64,000 nucleotides of DNA from Bacillus sp. FJAT-52991 (GCF_037201805.1 NZ_CP147404.1:2566001-2630000); one strand, 5' to 3'; counted from the stretch's first letter, positions 46,011 through 54,733 are shown. Notes: a model not told the origin generated them from the sequence alone. Program-made: numbers and translations.

Positions 46011-46508
46011 TTATAGCGCAGGCTTCTCCTTCTCAATAAAAGGACAGTAAATGGAAAGCCAAGTGGTCGCTGGATCATTGTTAAACCGATGAGAACAAGA
46101 AAATAACGCTCGCCGTTTTTTGTACCACTGCTGATTTTCTTCTAACAACTCGTATAGTTCCTTTCGTTCCTCCGTTGTGAGCGATAAAGAATTGACGATC
46201 AGGTAAAGTTTAGACATACTCTCACCTAACGTATCAGGCTGCTCTAAAGGGGAATTTAAATACGCTTTGCCTGATTGTTCAAAATACGCGAGAACACGTT
46301 TATTTTTTTTAAATAATACTTTTTGTAATTGAGCGATTTCTGCACAAATCGAGGTAGCTAAGTCTTTTATCGCGTCGTTTTCTATCTCTACACATTGTTC
46401 AGCTTTCGCTAATAAAACCAAGGCTGATACAAAAGCAGATAAGGCTTCATCACCCACAATCATCGCATGAGAAAATGTGTGCTCATGATGCTTTTCACAA
46501 GCTAGCAT
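46011..46508 (-). CDS. Unknown protein overlapping the third LLLASVALEE gene
   Basis: A 165-residue, mostly helical protein (MLACEKHHEHTFSHAMIVGD). It contains Cys and His near both ends (EKHHEHTFSH; FSCSHRFNN; IYCPF). A coil region EIAQLQKVLFKKNKRVLAYF lies in the middle. Its ATG overlaps the stop of the gene before it in ATGCTAG, so the two are made together and may form one assembly. No domain is recognised. Context suggests a spore-surface component. Confidence 0.6.
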   Translation of the reverse strand: MLACEKHHEHTFSHAMIVGDEALSAFVSALVLLAKAEQCVEIENDAIKDLATSICAEIAQLQKVLFKKNKRVLAYFEQSGKAYLNSPLEQPDTLGESMSKLYLIVNSLSLTTEERKELYELLEENQQWYKKRRALFSCSHRFNNDPATTWLSIYCPFIEKEKPAL

Positions 46509-46849
46509 GGATGGTGCCCTTTACCTTTACATGTCATGCAGTGGCATTTGCTGTGATGGATTGGAATCAACTCCATCACACTTTCTAGTTTTTTAAGCAA
46601 CAACCATTCTTTCATGACAACGGTTTCGATTAGACTCTGAACAGATTTATTAAACTTGATGATCTCGTGGTTATTAGGATCCGTTGGAAAGTCCAAACAC
46701 TCGCCGACAAAAGCTTGAATTTTTTCCGCTTCCGCATTGAGGATGTGAGATAAAGCAATTTCTTCAAGAGCAATCGATTCTAATAAATCAATAATAACTT
46801 CATTTTTATCTGGACGATGGGGTTCCTTTGGGATGGACGGCATACTCAT
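46502..46849 (-). CDS. LLLASVALEE-type protein with Cys/His tail (paralogue 3)
   Basis: A 115-residue protein with the same helical domain as the plus-strand pair: EVIIDLLESIALEEIALSHI, then LNAEAEKIQAFVGE, and the later KSVQSLIETVVMKEWLLLKK. Its own C-terminus, HHSKCHCMTCKGKGHHPC, is rich in Cys and His and could bind metal or cross-link. It is read in the opposite direction from the other two. The ribosome binding site AAGGAG is 10 bases before the ATG. Function is unknown; a spore coat or exosporium role is inferred. Confidence 0.65.
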   Translation of the reverse strand: MSMPSIPKEPHRPDKNEVIIDLLESIALEEIALSHILNAEAEKIQAFVGECLDFPTDPNNHEIIKFNKSVQSLIETVVMKEWLLLKKLESVMELIPIHHSKCHCMTCKGKGHHPC

Positions 46850-46927
46850 AATGATTTCACTCCTTTTTCGGATTCTCTAATCAGTGTATTAATCATCCGA
46901 AAAATAAGTTCCTTCCCTCCCCTTTTT

Positions 46928-47062
46928 TTACTTGTCTTCTCTTTCGTCGTAAGCAACTAATACAATGTTTTCATCCATTTCATGACGCAATTCTTTTTCT
47001 AAAGATTGGATCTTTTTTAGTTGATATTCATTCAGTGAAGCAATCGGATAATTATTTTTCAT
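46928..47062 (-). CDS. 44-residue hypothetical protein
   Basis: The ORF reads MKNNYPIASLNEYQLKKIQS, then LEKELRHEMDENIVLVAYDE to the end REDK. It has a strong ribosome binding site (AAAAAGGAGTGATTTGTC) before the ATG. The protein is charged and probably one amphipathic helix (residues 10-31). It lies within the coat-like cluster, upstream of paralogue 3. It is not recognised; codon usage and binding site support it as real. Confidence 0.55.
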   Translation of the reverse strand: MKNNYPIASLNEYQLKKIQSLEKELRHEMDENIVLVAYDEREDK

Positions 47063-47187
47063 GACAAATCACTCCTTTTTAATATTAGTTTCACCTTTTT
47101 TACTTGTGTTATGCTTATGTATTTATTCCATAGGTAACTGGCCACTAGACACTCATCTAATAGCCAGGTTTGTTTTGTTTTGCTTTA

Positions 47188-47394
47188 CTAGCCACCATAA
47201 CCATATCCCGGATAATGTGGGTAATGATGATGATGATGGTGATAAGGGTAGTGTGGATAGTACGGATAGTATGAGTGATAAGGATAGTACGGGTAATATG
47301 ATGGTCTAGGCCTTGGGTACGGGTAATAATAAGGCGGCTGTCTCTCATCCATATTGTCAAAAGGTTCTTGTTCATCAAAACGTTGATTCCACAT
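47188..47394 (-). CDS. Tyr/His/Pro-rich low-complexity protein, coat-like
   Basis: A 68-residue protein behind AAAGGAGGGAAGATTGCT. After MWNQRFDEQEPFDNMDERQP the chain is almost only Tyr, Pro, His, Ser and Arg: repeats of YYPY and HYPYHHHHHHYPHYP, ending GYGYGG. Such Tyr-rich proteins are known in spore coats, where tyrosines are cross-linked. The His run could bind metal. The leader GGAAGATTGCT is shared with the next gene upstream, so they are probably co-expressed. Confidence 0.6.
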   Translation of the reverse strand: MWNQRFDEQEPFDNMDERQPPYYYPYPRPRPSYYPYYPYHSYYPYYPHYPYHHHHHHYPHYPGYGYGG

Positions 47395-47445
47395 AGCAAT
47401 CTTCCCTCCTTTACATGTTATTGATATTCTTTCGTCTCTTTTGAC

Positions 47446-47817
47446 TTAATAAAAACCTCCGTATCCATATCCATAGTACGGGTATGGATATGGGTATCCA
47501 TAATAAGGAGGATATAACGAACTAGCTAACAATCCACCAGCAAACCCACCTAAGAACGGAGCTCCGAATCCAAAGCCAAATGGACTGCCGAAACCAAAGC
47601 CAAATGGACGACCAAACCCAAACGGTCTACCGAATCCAAACCCAAACGGCCTTCCAAAACCAAACCCTGGTCTGCCAAATCCAAACCCAAACGGCCTTCC
47701 AAAACCAAATCCTGGTCTGCCGAATCCAAACCCAAATGGACGACCAATAATTCTTTCATCTGTCTCTCTTATATCTTGTTCTACTCCATGAGGTATAACT
47801 GCCAAGTTATTATTCAT
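47446..47817 (-). CDS. Gly/Phe-repeat protein with Tyr-rich tail, coat-like
   Basis: The start is ATG 47817 (MNNNLAVIPHGVEQDIRETD) after AAGGAAGATTGCTTACA; an in-frame TTG at 47826 is the alternative. Of 123 residues, about 30-85 are repeats of GFGFGRPFGFGFGRPGFG-type units. The end is YPPYYGYPYPYPYYGYGYGG. This composition suits an insoluble, self-assembling coat or exosporium protein. A SigK-like -10 lies upstream. Repeats at the DNA level mean the length could vary between strains. Confidence 0.6.
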   Translation of the reverse strand: MNNNLAVIPHGVEQDIRETDERIIGRPFGFGFGRPGFGFGRPFGFGFGRPGFGFGRPFGFGFGRPFGFGRPFGFGFGSPFGFGFGAPFLGGFAGGLLASSLYPPYYGYPYPYPYYGYGYGGFY

Positions 47818-47868
47818 TGTAAGCAATCTTCCTTTCCATCTTAGTTAAAAACTTCCCCTTTCCATTAA

Positions 47869-47877
47869 CATCCTATG
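47869..47877 (-). promoter_or_regulatory. SigK-like -10 upstream of the Gly/Phe-repeat gene
   Basis: On the minus strand CATAGGATG fits the SigK -10 CATANNNTA at all but one position, about 50 bases before the ATG. It is weak evidence alone but agrees with a late mother-cell role. Confidence 0.35.
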
Positions 47878-47965
47878 CATTTGATCCGAAGAGGGCGATT
47901 GCCTTTCTTAAAAATAGGTAATAACCTAATAAAAAAACGACTCTCCATTACAGAGAATCGCTTGT

Positions 47966-48466
47966 TTATTTTAATGTGAAAGACTTATACATAAAAAATC
48001 CCATCGTACTGAACATAACACCTAAAAAGATTGGAAGCTCCCATATACCAAGACCGAAGCTATTTCCATGAGCTACTTGTACACTTTGATAACTTCCTAA
48101 TACCATGAAAATGATGATTTCCGTTTTAATCACATTGAGCATCATTCGCGAGTTACGATATTGAGACTCCACATTTTCTTCTGTTAAACCGCTATAATTG
48201 TATAGATGAGGCACTCTTTCTAATAAAGTAAGTCCGCCCCATAAAAGAGATGCTATAATTGGCAAAAACCAAATCATTCCCTTGCTTCCCCAGCCATCAA
48301 CCTCTCCTGTAATCCCAAAATGAATGGGCACTTGATTCGACAAATCTCCCCATTGAATGAATAAATAGATGACGTTAATCATAAGCAACAGCAAAGATAC
48401 AATGGTAGAGATCTTTTCAAGGATAGTTTGTGGGATCTTTAATACCGGTTGATTTTTTAATGTCAT
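47966..48466 (-). CDS. DUF1648-domain membrane protein
   Basis: A 166-residue protein with four membrane helices. The N-terminal part ISTIVSLLLLMINVIYLFIQ followed by QVPIHFGITGEVDGWGSKG is the DUF1648 signature, found also in SdpI-type immunity proteins. It lacks the SdpI C-terminal domain. It might give protection against a membrane toxin, but no toxin gene is next to it, so this is only a possibility. A short hairpin right after the stop may end its transcript. Confidence 0.75.
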   Translation of the reverse strand: MTLKNQPVLKIPQTILEKISTIVSLLLLMINVIYLFIQWGDLSNQVPIHFGITGEVDGWGSKGMIWFLPIIASLLWGGLTLLERVPHLYNYSGLTEENVESQYRNSRMMLNVIKTEIIIFMVLGSYQSVQVAHGNSFGLGIWELPIFLGVMFSTMGFFMYKSFTLK

Positions 48467-48480
48467 ATTTTCCCCTTTTT

Positions 48481-48918
48481 TTATGACAAAGTATGTTTAA
48501 ACACAAAACTAACTTTGTCGTAGTTCATTTTTTCTTCGTAAAAACGGTGAGCGTCGATCCGTTGTAAACCCGAAGATAATGCGACGCTTTCATAACGATG
48601 CGCTTTTGCCCATTCATGAACATGTGTAAGTAATTTCTCCCCATAGCCTTTAGAACGCTGGTCGGCAGCTGTCACTAAGTCACACACCCAAACAAAGCGA
48701 CCATAATAAAGCGTGATCATTGGTTTAAAACCAATGACAGCAACTATTTCTTCATCACTACATAACACAAACATTTTGTATTGATCTTTTCCCTGTGCTT
48801 CTAATACCAAATCAAGATACATCTGTTCATCTAAATGAGTTCGAAGCTGATTCATTACGGGATAAGCACTCATTATTTCCTCTTTCGTTACCAGTTCTTT
48901 AACGATTGAATTCCCCAA
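48481..48918 (-). CDS. GNAT-family N-acetyltransferase
   Basis: The start is set at TTG 48918 ([15 protein letters not shown]), 7 bases after GGGGG; the longer frame to ATG 48978 has no binding site. The 145 residues have the GNAT fold: a beta hairpin with [19 protein letters not shown], the acetyl-CoA loop [15 protein letters not shown], and [20 protein letters not shown] in motif B. The substrate is unknown. It is followed closely by the DUF1648 gene. Confidence 0.75.
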   Translation of the reverse strand: MGNSIVKELVTKEEIMSAYPVMNQLRTHLDEQMYLDLVLEAQGKDQYKMFVLCSDEEIVAVIGFKPMITLYYGRFVWVCDLVTAADQRSKGYGEKLLTHVHEWAKAHRYESVALSSGLQRIDAHRFYEEKMNYDKVSFVFKHTLS

Positions 48919-49062
48919 TACAAATCCCCCTTTTCCGTTTTCATCCATCTTTGTTGATGATATCAAAAAGGCAAACAAACCTTAAATATTTTAATAGAAT
49001 CTGACTATATCTATTTCGTGAACTTAGCAAATATAATTGTGCTAACCTTGATATAAGTTCAT

Positions 49063-49104
49063 AAAAAAAGCGTGAAAAGCAAATGAATTTGCTTTTCACG
49101 CTGA
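49063..49104 (-). terminator. Terminator of ysdC
   Basis: Arms 49069-49084 and 49087-49102 form a perfect 16-bp stem, followed on the minus strand by seven T. Confidence 0.93.
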
Positions 49105-49123
49105 AGAACACCTTCCGCTCTTC

Positions 49124-50209
49124 TTAGTCAAACGTAATTTTATTAACAGTATCTCGGTCTAGACGAAGGATGACTTCTCCGATAAGTTTGACGGCGTTTT
49201 CATAGTCATCGCGGTGAAGCATCGCTGCATGCGAGTGGATGTAGCGTGTCGCAATCGTTACGGATAGACTTGGAACACCACCTGCTGTGACGTGGATCGC
49301 GCCTGAATCAGTGCCTCCACCAGCCATTGAGTCAAATTGGTATGGGATGTTCAGTTCATCCGCCACGTCTGTCACAAAGTCACGAAGACCTTTATGAGAT
49401 ACCATCGATGCATCATACAGAATAATTTGTGGACCTTTGCCCATTTTACTCATCGCTTCTTTTTCAGAAATACCTGGCGTGTCTCCAGCAATCCCGACAT
49501 CCACACCGAAAGCGATATCCGGTTTAATCGTTTGAGCTGCTGTTTTAGCCCCGCGCAACCCAACTTCTTCTTGTACCGTTCCTACTCCATACACGACATT
49601 TTTATGCTGTTTATCCTTCACATATTTCATGACGTCGATCGCAATCGCACAACCAATGCGGTTGTCCCATGCCTTCGCTAACAACATTTTTTCATTGTTC
49701 ATCACGGTGAATTCAAAGTAAGGTACGACCATGTCCCCTGGACGAACGCCCCATTCCATCGCTTCTTCTTTGCTCGATGCCCCAATATCAATAAACATAT
49801 CTTTAATCTCTACCGGTTTTTTACGGGCTTCTGGTGATAAAATGTGTGGAGGCTTTGAGCCCATGATACCAGTGACATCCCCTTTTCTCGTTACAATCGT
49901 CACGCGCTGAGCCAGCATGACCTGACTCCACCAGCCGCCCACTGTTTGAAAACGAAGGAAGCCTTTGTCATCAATTTGTGTAATCATGAAGCCGACTTCA
50001 TCTAAGTGACCAGCCACCATGATTTTTGGTCCATTTTCATCGCCTGCTTTTTTGGCAATTAAGCTACCTAAATGATCTGTTGTTACTTCATCTGAAAGCG
50101 GCTCTATGTATTTTTTCATGACAGCGCGCACTTCACGCTCATTTCCGGGAATCCCCTTAGCATCTGTCAGTTCTTTCAGCATCATTAATGTTTCGTCCAT
50201 TTTTGGCAT
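49124..50209 (-). CDS. ysdC: M42-family glutamyl/deblocking aminopeptidase
   Basis: A 361-residue metallo-aminopeptidase with two metals that forms large hollow complexes. Visible are [11 protein letters not shown] (metal His), [11 protein letters not shown] (bridging Asp), [12 protein letters not shown] (catalytic Glu pair), [13 protein letters not shown], and the late [16 protein letters not shown] with the last His ligand. It is the backbone gene ysdC, but the usual ysdB neighbour is not seen; a dUTPase-like gene follows upstream. Confidence 0.93.
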   Translation of the reverse strand: MPKMDETLMMLKELTDAKGIPGNEREVRAVMKKYIEPLSDEVTTDHLGSLIAKKAGDENGPKIMVAGHLDEVGFMITQIDDKGFLRFQTVGGWWSQVMLAQRVTIVTRKGDVTGIMGSKPPHILSPEARKKPVEIKDMFIDIGASSKEEAMEWGVRPGDMVVPYFEFTVMNNEKMLLAKAWDNRIGCAIAIDVMKYVKDKQHKNVVYGVGTVQEEVGLRGAKTAAQTIKPDIAFGVDVGIAGDTPGISEKEAMSKMGKGPQIILYDASMVSHKGLRDFVTDVADELNIPYQFDSMAGGGTDSGAIHVTAGGVPSLSVTIATRYIHSHAAMLHRDDYENAVKLIGEVILRLDRDTVNKITFD

Positions 50210-50285
50210 GGAAAAACCCCCTTTATAAAAATTATGTATCCGTTTTCAGTATACGCAATTTTGCTTAAATATTCAAAATTTCCGT

Positions 50286-50774
50286 TTAATATCCTTGCTG
50301 TTGGCGTTGATAGTTGACTTCATTTTTAGCGACATAAGCTTCTTCTACTTCCTGTGCAGTAAAATCAAGCAAACGTCCCAGGGCAAAATAGTCGTTCAAT
50401 AGCTTTTGATACGTCTTGAGTGACTTGTCCTGTTTAAACTGAAGAATCGTTTCATATAAATGAAGAAACTGTTCTGTTTGCGTCTGTGCCGAACTTGTTT
50501 CAACTAACGTCACTTGTGGCTCAAAGCTTAGCTTCAGTCCAAGCGATAAAATAAAGTGCACACCATCCACAAACTCTTCTAAAATCACCTCGCGTTCGCT
50601 TGGTCCTTTCTGGCTCCAAAATTTAAAACAGCGCGTTTCATTGGCGAGTTCCCCTACTTCTACAAGTAATGCCAGCACTTTTTGATCAAATAAATCGGCA
50701 TTTTCTAAACCACGCTCTCTTTCAATATATCCATCAAGCGCCTTTTGCATATCAAATAGTTTCGATAAATTCAT
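50286..50774 (-). CDS. Dimeric (MazG-like, all-alpha) dUTPase
   Basis: It hydrolyses dUTP to dUMP, keeping uracil out of DNA. The start is ATG 50774 (MNLSKLFDMQKA), 9 bases after AAGGA. The 162 residues have the metal-binding helices of dimeric dUTPases: LLVEVGELANETRCFKFW (ExxxE type) and ILEEFVDGVHFILSLGLKL (EExxD). The C-terminal NDYFALGRLLDFTAQEVEEAY is also typical. It is not at this place in B. subtilis, where relatives are often phage-borne, so the gene may have been gained. Confidence 0.8.
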   Translation of the reverse strand: MNLSKLFDMQKALDGYIERERGLENADLFDQKVLALLVEVGELANETRCFKFWSQKGPSEREVILEEFVDGVHFILSLGLKLSFEPQVTLVETSSAQTQTEQFLHLYETILQFKQDKSLKTYQKLLNDYFALGRLLDFTAQEVEEAYVAKNEVNYQRQQQGY

Positions 50775-50841
50775 CTTTATCATTCCTTTCTAGTTTCATT
50801 TTTATGAAAGTTATATTAAATGGTATTGTTTAACAAACCCC

Positions 50842-51090
50842 TTATGAAAAATAAGCTAGCAGACCAAGGTCGATGATCGCCAATAATGGCATACCGTATT
50901 TAAATGCAGCATGCTTCGTTTTATGACGATGCGTCTGCATAGCTACCCAGCTACCAACGGCTCCCCCAGTGAACGCTAACAGCCATAAGGTCAGTTCACT
51001 CGTCCTCCAAGCTCCGCGTTTTGCTTTCCTCTTATCGTTTGCCATCACCGCATAACTAAGGACATTGATGAGAACAAAATAAATAAACAA
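50842..51090 (-). CDS. ysdA: DUF1294 membrane protein YsdA
   Basis: An 82-residue protein with three hydrophobic segments and the conserved AMANDKRKAKRGAWRTSE-type loop (here VMANDKRKAKRG) and LLAFTGGAVGSWVAMQTHRHKTKH. Function is unknown. The start is a TTG at 51090 directly after AGGAGGAGGTCCAA. Position next to rplT is as in B. subtilis. Confidence 0.85.
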   Translation of the reverse strand: MFIYFVLINVLSYAVMANDKRKAKRGAWRTSELTLWLLAFTGGAVGSWVAMQTHRHKTKHAAFKYGMPLLAIIDLGLLAYFS

Positions 51091-51183
51091 ATTGGACCTC
51101 CTCCTAGATCGATTTTATCAAACATTTCACTTTTCAGAAATTGCCGTACTTTTTACTCATTTAGTGTGCCCGATTGCTGAGCC

Positions 51184-51288
51184 TGCTCTTGTTTTTACAG
51201 AGTCAGTAACCTTTTTTACTGGATCGCGAGGCTCTTTTACGGAATCAGGAGCCTCTTTTGATGAATCGCGGGAACCTTTTACTGAATC
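51184..51288. repeat. Five degenerate 21-bp tandem repeats behind rplT
   Basis: Units at 51268-51288, 51247-51267, 51226-51246, 51205-51225 and 51184-51204 read on the minus strand as DSVKGSR, DSSKEAP, DSVKEPR, DPVKKVT and DSVKTRA. A 47-codon minus-strand frame starts at an ATG near 51300 but has only the rplT terminator upstream and no ribosome binding site. The plus strand is open too (FTES-type heptads). Either a silent repeat or a very short repeat protein. Confidence 0.6.
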
Positions 51289-51304
51289 CTTCGCTTTCAT
51301 CCAA

Positions 51305-51339
51305 TAAAAAATCAGACACGCTGAAGCGGTCTGATTTTA
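51305..51339 (-). terminator. Terminator of infC-rpmI-rplT
   Basis: On the minus strand AAAATCAGAC and GTCTGATTTT pair, with inner GCT/AGC, and T follows. It is 9 bases after the rplT stop. Confidence 0.88.
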
Positions 51340-51347
51340 GTCGATTA

Positions 51348-51707
51348 TTATTTGTTTAATTGAGCTTTTGCAGCGTCTGCAAGTTGAGCAAATGCTTTTT
51401 CATCGCTAATTGCTAAGTCAGCAAGCATTTTGCGGTTCACTTCGATTTCAGCAAGCTTTAAACCGTGCATTAAACGGCTGTAAGAAAGACCGTTCATGCG
51501 AGCTGCTGCATTGATACGAGTGATCCAAAGCTTACGGAAGTCACGTTTTTTCTGGCGACGATCACGGTAAGCATATTGTAAAGATTTCATTACTTGTTGG
51601 TTGGCAACTTTATATAAACGGTGTTTAGCACCGAAAAAACCTTTTGCTAATTTAAGAACTTTTTTACGACGTCTGCGAGTTACTGTTCCGCCTTTTACGC
51701 GTGGCAT
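51348..51707 (-). CDS. rplT: 50S ribosomal protein L20
   Basis: It binds 23S rRNA early in large-subunit assembly and represses its own operon at the leader. The 119 residues begin [20 protein letters not shown] and follow the family to the end, with [20 protein letters not shown] in the middle. It is the last gene of infC-rpmI-rplT. Nothing unusual. Confidence 0.98.
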   Translation of the reverse strand: MPRVKGGTVTRRRRKKVLKLAKGFFGAKHRLYKVANQQVMKSLQYAYRDRRQKKRDFRKLWITRINAAARMNGLSYSRLMHGLKLAEIEVNRKMLADLAISDEKAFAQLADAAKAQLNK

Positions 51708-51737
51708 AATATTTCCCTCCTATAATGGTTCCTAGTC

Positions 51738-51938
51738 TTACTTAAGATTGTCTAACATATGACGAATGCGTTTGAAATCGCCTTTAGATACAAGAGTTCC
51801 TTTGCGAAGCTTACGTTTCTGTTTTGTAGATTTGTTGGCAAATAAGTGACTTGTATAGCCATGAGAACGTTTTAATTTACCAGAACCTGTTTTTTTGAAA
51901 CGCTTAGCTGAGCCGCGGTGGGTTTTCATTTTTGGCAT
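51738..51938 (-). CDS. rpmI: 50S ribosomal protein L35
   Basis: A 66-residue, highly basic ribosomal protein: [20 protein letters not shown] to the C-terminal [15 protein letters not shown]. It lies between infC and rplT with strong ribosome binding sites. Standard in length and sequence. Confidence 0.98.
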   Translation of the reverse strand: MPKMKTHRGSAKRFKKTGSGKLKRSHGYTSHLFANKSTKQKRKLRKGTLVSKGDFKRIRHMLDNLK

Positions 51939-51957
51939 TTGTAATTCCTCCTCAAAC

Positions 51958-52476
51958 TTATTGCTTTTCGTTTTTAGGTGCTAAGATTAAGAACATACTG
52001 CGACCATCCATTTTTGGTTTAGTCTCAACAGTAGCCACTTCCTCACAATCTTTTGAAAAACGCTCAAGAACGCGTTGTCCAATCTCCTTATGAGTAATCG
52101 CACGTCCCTTGAAGCGGATCGAAGCTTTCACTTTATCCCCTTTTTCAAGGAATTTGATGGCATTGCGAAGTTTCGTATTAAAATCATGCTCTTCAATCGT
52201 CGGGCTAAGACGAACTTCTTTAAGACTAATGATTTTTTGATTTTTACGAGCTTCTTTCTCTTTCTTCTGCTGTTCAAATTTAAACTTTCCGTAGTCCATG
52301 ATACGAGCTACTGGCGGTTTCGCATTTGGAGCAACAAGCACAAGATCAAGATTAACGCGTGAAGCAATTTCGAGCGCATCGAATTTTGATTTAATTCCTA
52401 ACTGCTCGCCATTTTGGTCAATGAGACGGACTTCACGGGAACGAATTCCCTCGTTTACAAACATATCTTTGCTAAT
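51958..52476 (-). CDS. infC: Translation initiation factor IF-3 (ATT start)
   Basis: IF-3 keeps ribosomal subunits apart and checks the start codon. The start is set at ATT 52476, giving [16 protein letters not shown], which matches the known N-terminus of Geobacillus IF-3 with its ATT start. GGAGG lies 9 bases before it. A longer ATG frame (52509) would translate the ribosome binding site. The 172 residues have the N-domain, a linker with [13 protein letters not shown], and the C-domain with [14 protein letters not shown]. An ATT start lets IF-3 limit its own synthesis. Confidence 0.9.
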   Translation of the reverse strand: MSKDMFVNEGIRSREVRLIDQNGEQLGIKSKFDALEIASRVNLDLVLVAPNAKPPVARIMDYGKFKFEQQKKEKEARKNQKIISLKEVRLSPTIEEHDFNTKLRNAIKFLEKGDKVKASIRFKGRAITHKEIGQRVLERFSKDCEEVATVETKPKMDGRSMFLILAPKNEKQ

Positions 52477-52555
52477 AATTAGCCACCTCCAAGGTTTAAT
52501 AGAATACACGTATATTTACGAATACACATTAACGTCAACTGTTTAAAGGCAATAA

Positions 52556-52692
52556 AAAATGCGGGTACATAAGCATACCCGCATTGAAACAGCCATAAAC
52601 CGGCCATTAATCATTACATTCAAACCTGCCAACTGCTTGGGCGCGTCAATCAGGTGAGAAGCGGGTGCTTCTGCTTGTGTATTCTGTTCACC
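52556..52692 (-). ncRNA. L20 autoregulatory leader of infC-rpmI-rplT
   Basis: Between the promoter and infC the minus strand carries CACCCGCTTCTCACCTGATT and later GCCGGTTTATGGC. It ends in an intrinsic terminator with ATGCGGGTA (52559-52567) pairing to TACCCGCAT (52576-52584), then ATTTTTTATTG. This is the arrangement of the Bacillus L20 leader, in which L20 binding favours termination. Confidence 0.88.
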
Positions 52693-52698
52693 TTAGTA

Positions 52699-52727
52699 AC
52701 TATAACATAATGAACCACTTTCGTCAA
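52699..52727 (-). promoter_or_regulatory. Promoter of infC-rpmI-rplT
   Basis: On the minus strand TTGACG (52727-52722), 17-base spacer, TATAGT (52704-52699). It starts the L20 leader. Confidence 0.85.
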
Positions 52728-52792
52728 TTCATTATGATCAACAAAAATTATATTAACAAAGCTTGAACAAAAGATCAAGGATTTTTTTCGAA

Positions 52793-54733
52793 TTAGCCTT
52801 TTTTCGCTTCTTTCTTAATCATTTCTAAGAATTCGTCAAAAGCAATTGTTTCTGATTTTTGTTCTCCATACTTACGAACATTGACGGACTTTGTTTCAAT
52901 TTCTTTATCACCAACAACCAGCATGTAAGGTGTTTTTTGAATTTGTGCTTCACGGATTTTGTAACCGATTTTTTCATCACGATCATCAAGTTCCGCACGA
53001 ACGCCCGCTGCACGTAAACTTTCTTGCACTTCCTTTGCATAATCAAAATGAACGTCAGCAGAAACTGGAATGACTTGTACTTGGATTGGTGATAACCAAG
53101 TTGGGAATGCCCCTTTGTATTCTTCAATTAAGAAGGCAACGAATCGTTCCATTGTTGATACAACACCGCGGTGAATAACAACCGGACGATGCTGTTTACC
53201 ATCTTCACCGATGTATGTTAAATCAAAACGTTGTGGTAATAAGAAATCCAGCTGAGCTGTAGATAAAGTTTCCTCTTTACCTAACGCTGTTTTCACCATT
53301 ACATCCAGTTTTGGACCGTAGAATGCCGCTTCTCCCTCTGCTTCGTAGTAATCAAGTCCAAGTTCATCCATTGCCTCTTTTAACATGCCTTGTGCTTTTT
53401 CCCACATTTCATTGTCATCGAAATATTTCTCTGTATCCGCCGGGTCGCGGTAAGATAAACGGAAAGAGTAATCATTCAAATCAAAGTCTTTGTATACTTC
53501 AAGAATTAATTCAACTACACGCTTCAGCTCTTCTTTAATTTGATCTGGACGGACAAAAATATGAGCATCATTCAATGTCATTCCGCGTACACGCTGTAAT
53601 CCTGAAAGCGCACCTGACATTTCATAGCGATGCATCGTGCCTAGTTCCGCAATACGGATCGGCAATTGACGGTATGAATGAATGCCGTTTTTATAAATCA
53701 TCATATGATGCGGACAGTTCATCGGACGAAGGAATAGCTGCTCATTGTCCATTTCCATCACCGGGAACATACTGTCTTGATAATGGTCGAGGTGACCACT
53801 TGTTTTATACAGCTCGATACTTCCCATTACCGGTGTATAGACGTGATTGTAGCCAAGACTTTCTTCTTTATCTACAATATAGCGCTCAACAATGCGGCGA
53901 ATCGTTGCTCCTTTTGGCAGCCACACTGGCAACCCTTGCCCAATTTTTTGTGAAGTCATGAATAAGTTTAACTCTTTACCAATTTTACGATGGTCACGCT
54001 CTTTCGCCTCTTCAAGCATTTGCAAATGGTGTTTCAATTCTTCTTTTGTAAAGAACGCTGTACCGTAAATACGTTGAAGCATTTTGTTATTGCTGTCTCC
54101 GCGCCAGTAAGCTCCGGCAATGCTTAATAGCTTAAATTCTTTGATTTTGTTTGTTGAAGGAACATGAACGCCGCGGCAAAGATCGATAAAGTCGCCTTGC
54201 TCATACATTGTCACTGTTTCTTCTTCAGGAATCGCACCGATCAGTTCAATTTTGTATTCATCGCCAATTTCTTCATAAAACTTCAGCGCTTCATTGCGGC
54301 TCACTTCTTTGCGAACGACTTCAATGTTTTCGCCAATAATTTTCTTCATTTCCTTTTCAATCTTCGGTAAATCTTCTGGCGTGATCGATTCCTCTAGGTC
54401 GATATCATAATAAAATCCACCTTCAATCACTGGACCGACACCTAACTTCACATTTTCTGCTCCATATATGCGTTTAATCGCTTGAGCCATTAAATGCGCT
54501 GTGCTGTGACGTAAAATTTCTAACGCATCTTTATGATCAGGTGTCACAATTTCTAAACTGCCATCTTCTTCGATTGCTGTGCGTAAATCAAATAATTGGC
54601 CACTCACTTTACCAGCTAATGCTTTCTTTTTTAGTCCTGGGCTAATGGATTGGGCAATTTCTTCTGTCGTTGTTCCTTTAGAAAACTCCTTGATGGACCC
54701 ATCAGGGAATGTAATTTTCATCATATCAGACAT
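52793..54733 (-). CDS. thrS: Threonyl-tRNA synthetase
   Basis: The 646 residues have a TGS domain (1-60) and an editing domain with [16 protein letters not shown]. The class II core follows, with the zinc site around [13 protein letters not shown] and a motif 2 [20 protein letters not shown], then the C-terminal anticodon domain with [20 protein letters not shown]. It edits serine and charges tRNA-Thr. The leader holds a Thr T-box and an unusual insertion. Length is normal. Confidence 0.97.
   Translation of the reverse strand: MSDMMKITFPDGSIKEFSKGTTTEEIAQSISPGLKKKALAGKVSGQLFDLRTAIEEDGSLEIVTPDHKDALEILRHSTAHLMAQAIKRIYGAENVKLGVGPVIEGGFYYDIDLEESITPEDLPKIEKEMKKIIGENIEVVRKEVSRNEALKFYEEIGDEYKIELIGAIPEEETVTMYEQGDFIDLCRGVHVPSTNKIKEFKLLSIAGAYWRGDSNNKMLQRIYGTAFFTKEELKHHLQMLEEAKERDHRKIGKELNLFMTSQKIGQGLPVWLPKGATIRRIVERYIVDKEESLGYNHVYTPVMGSIELYKTSGHLDHYQDSMFPVMEMDNEQLFLRPMNCPHHMMIYKNGIHSYRQLPIRIAELGTMHRYEMSGALSGLQRVRGMTLNDAHIFVRPDQIKEELKRVVELILEVYKDFDLNDYSFRLSYRDPADTEKYFDDNEMWEKAQGMLKEAMDELGLDYYEAEGEAAFYGPKLDVMVKTALGKEETLSTAQLDFLLPQRFDLTYIGEDGKQHRPVVIHRGVVSTMERFVAFLIEEYKGAFPTWLSPIQVQVIPVSADVHFDYAKEVQESLRAAGVRAELDDRDEKIGYKIREAQIQKTPYMLVVGDKEIETKSVNVRKYGEQKSETIAFDEFLEMIKKEAKKG

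Noticed and set aside
47157..47399. 80-aa minus frame overlapping the Tyr/His-rich gene
   Set aside because: Out-of-frame reading of the same repeats (Ile/Thr/His). The other frame has a better ribosome binding site position and the Tyr-rich pattern seen in coat proteins.
47446..47817. CRISPR-like or satellite repeat
   Set aside because: The repeats are short codon-level GFGFGRP units within an open reading frame with a start and ribosome binding site.
47966..48466. SdpI-type toxin immunity gene
   Set aside because: Only the DUF1648 half is present and no sdpC-like toxin or SdpR-like regulator lies nearby, so immunity is not claimed.
51184..51288. CRISPR array
   Set aside because: The 21-bp units are directly tandem without spacers and are not identical; no cas gene is present in the window.
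51092..51307. 71-aa plus-strand ORF with FTES repeats
   Set aside because: It begins within the ysdA promoter/binding-site region and runs against the rplT terminator with no binding site. Kept as a tandem repeat, not as a gene.
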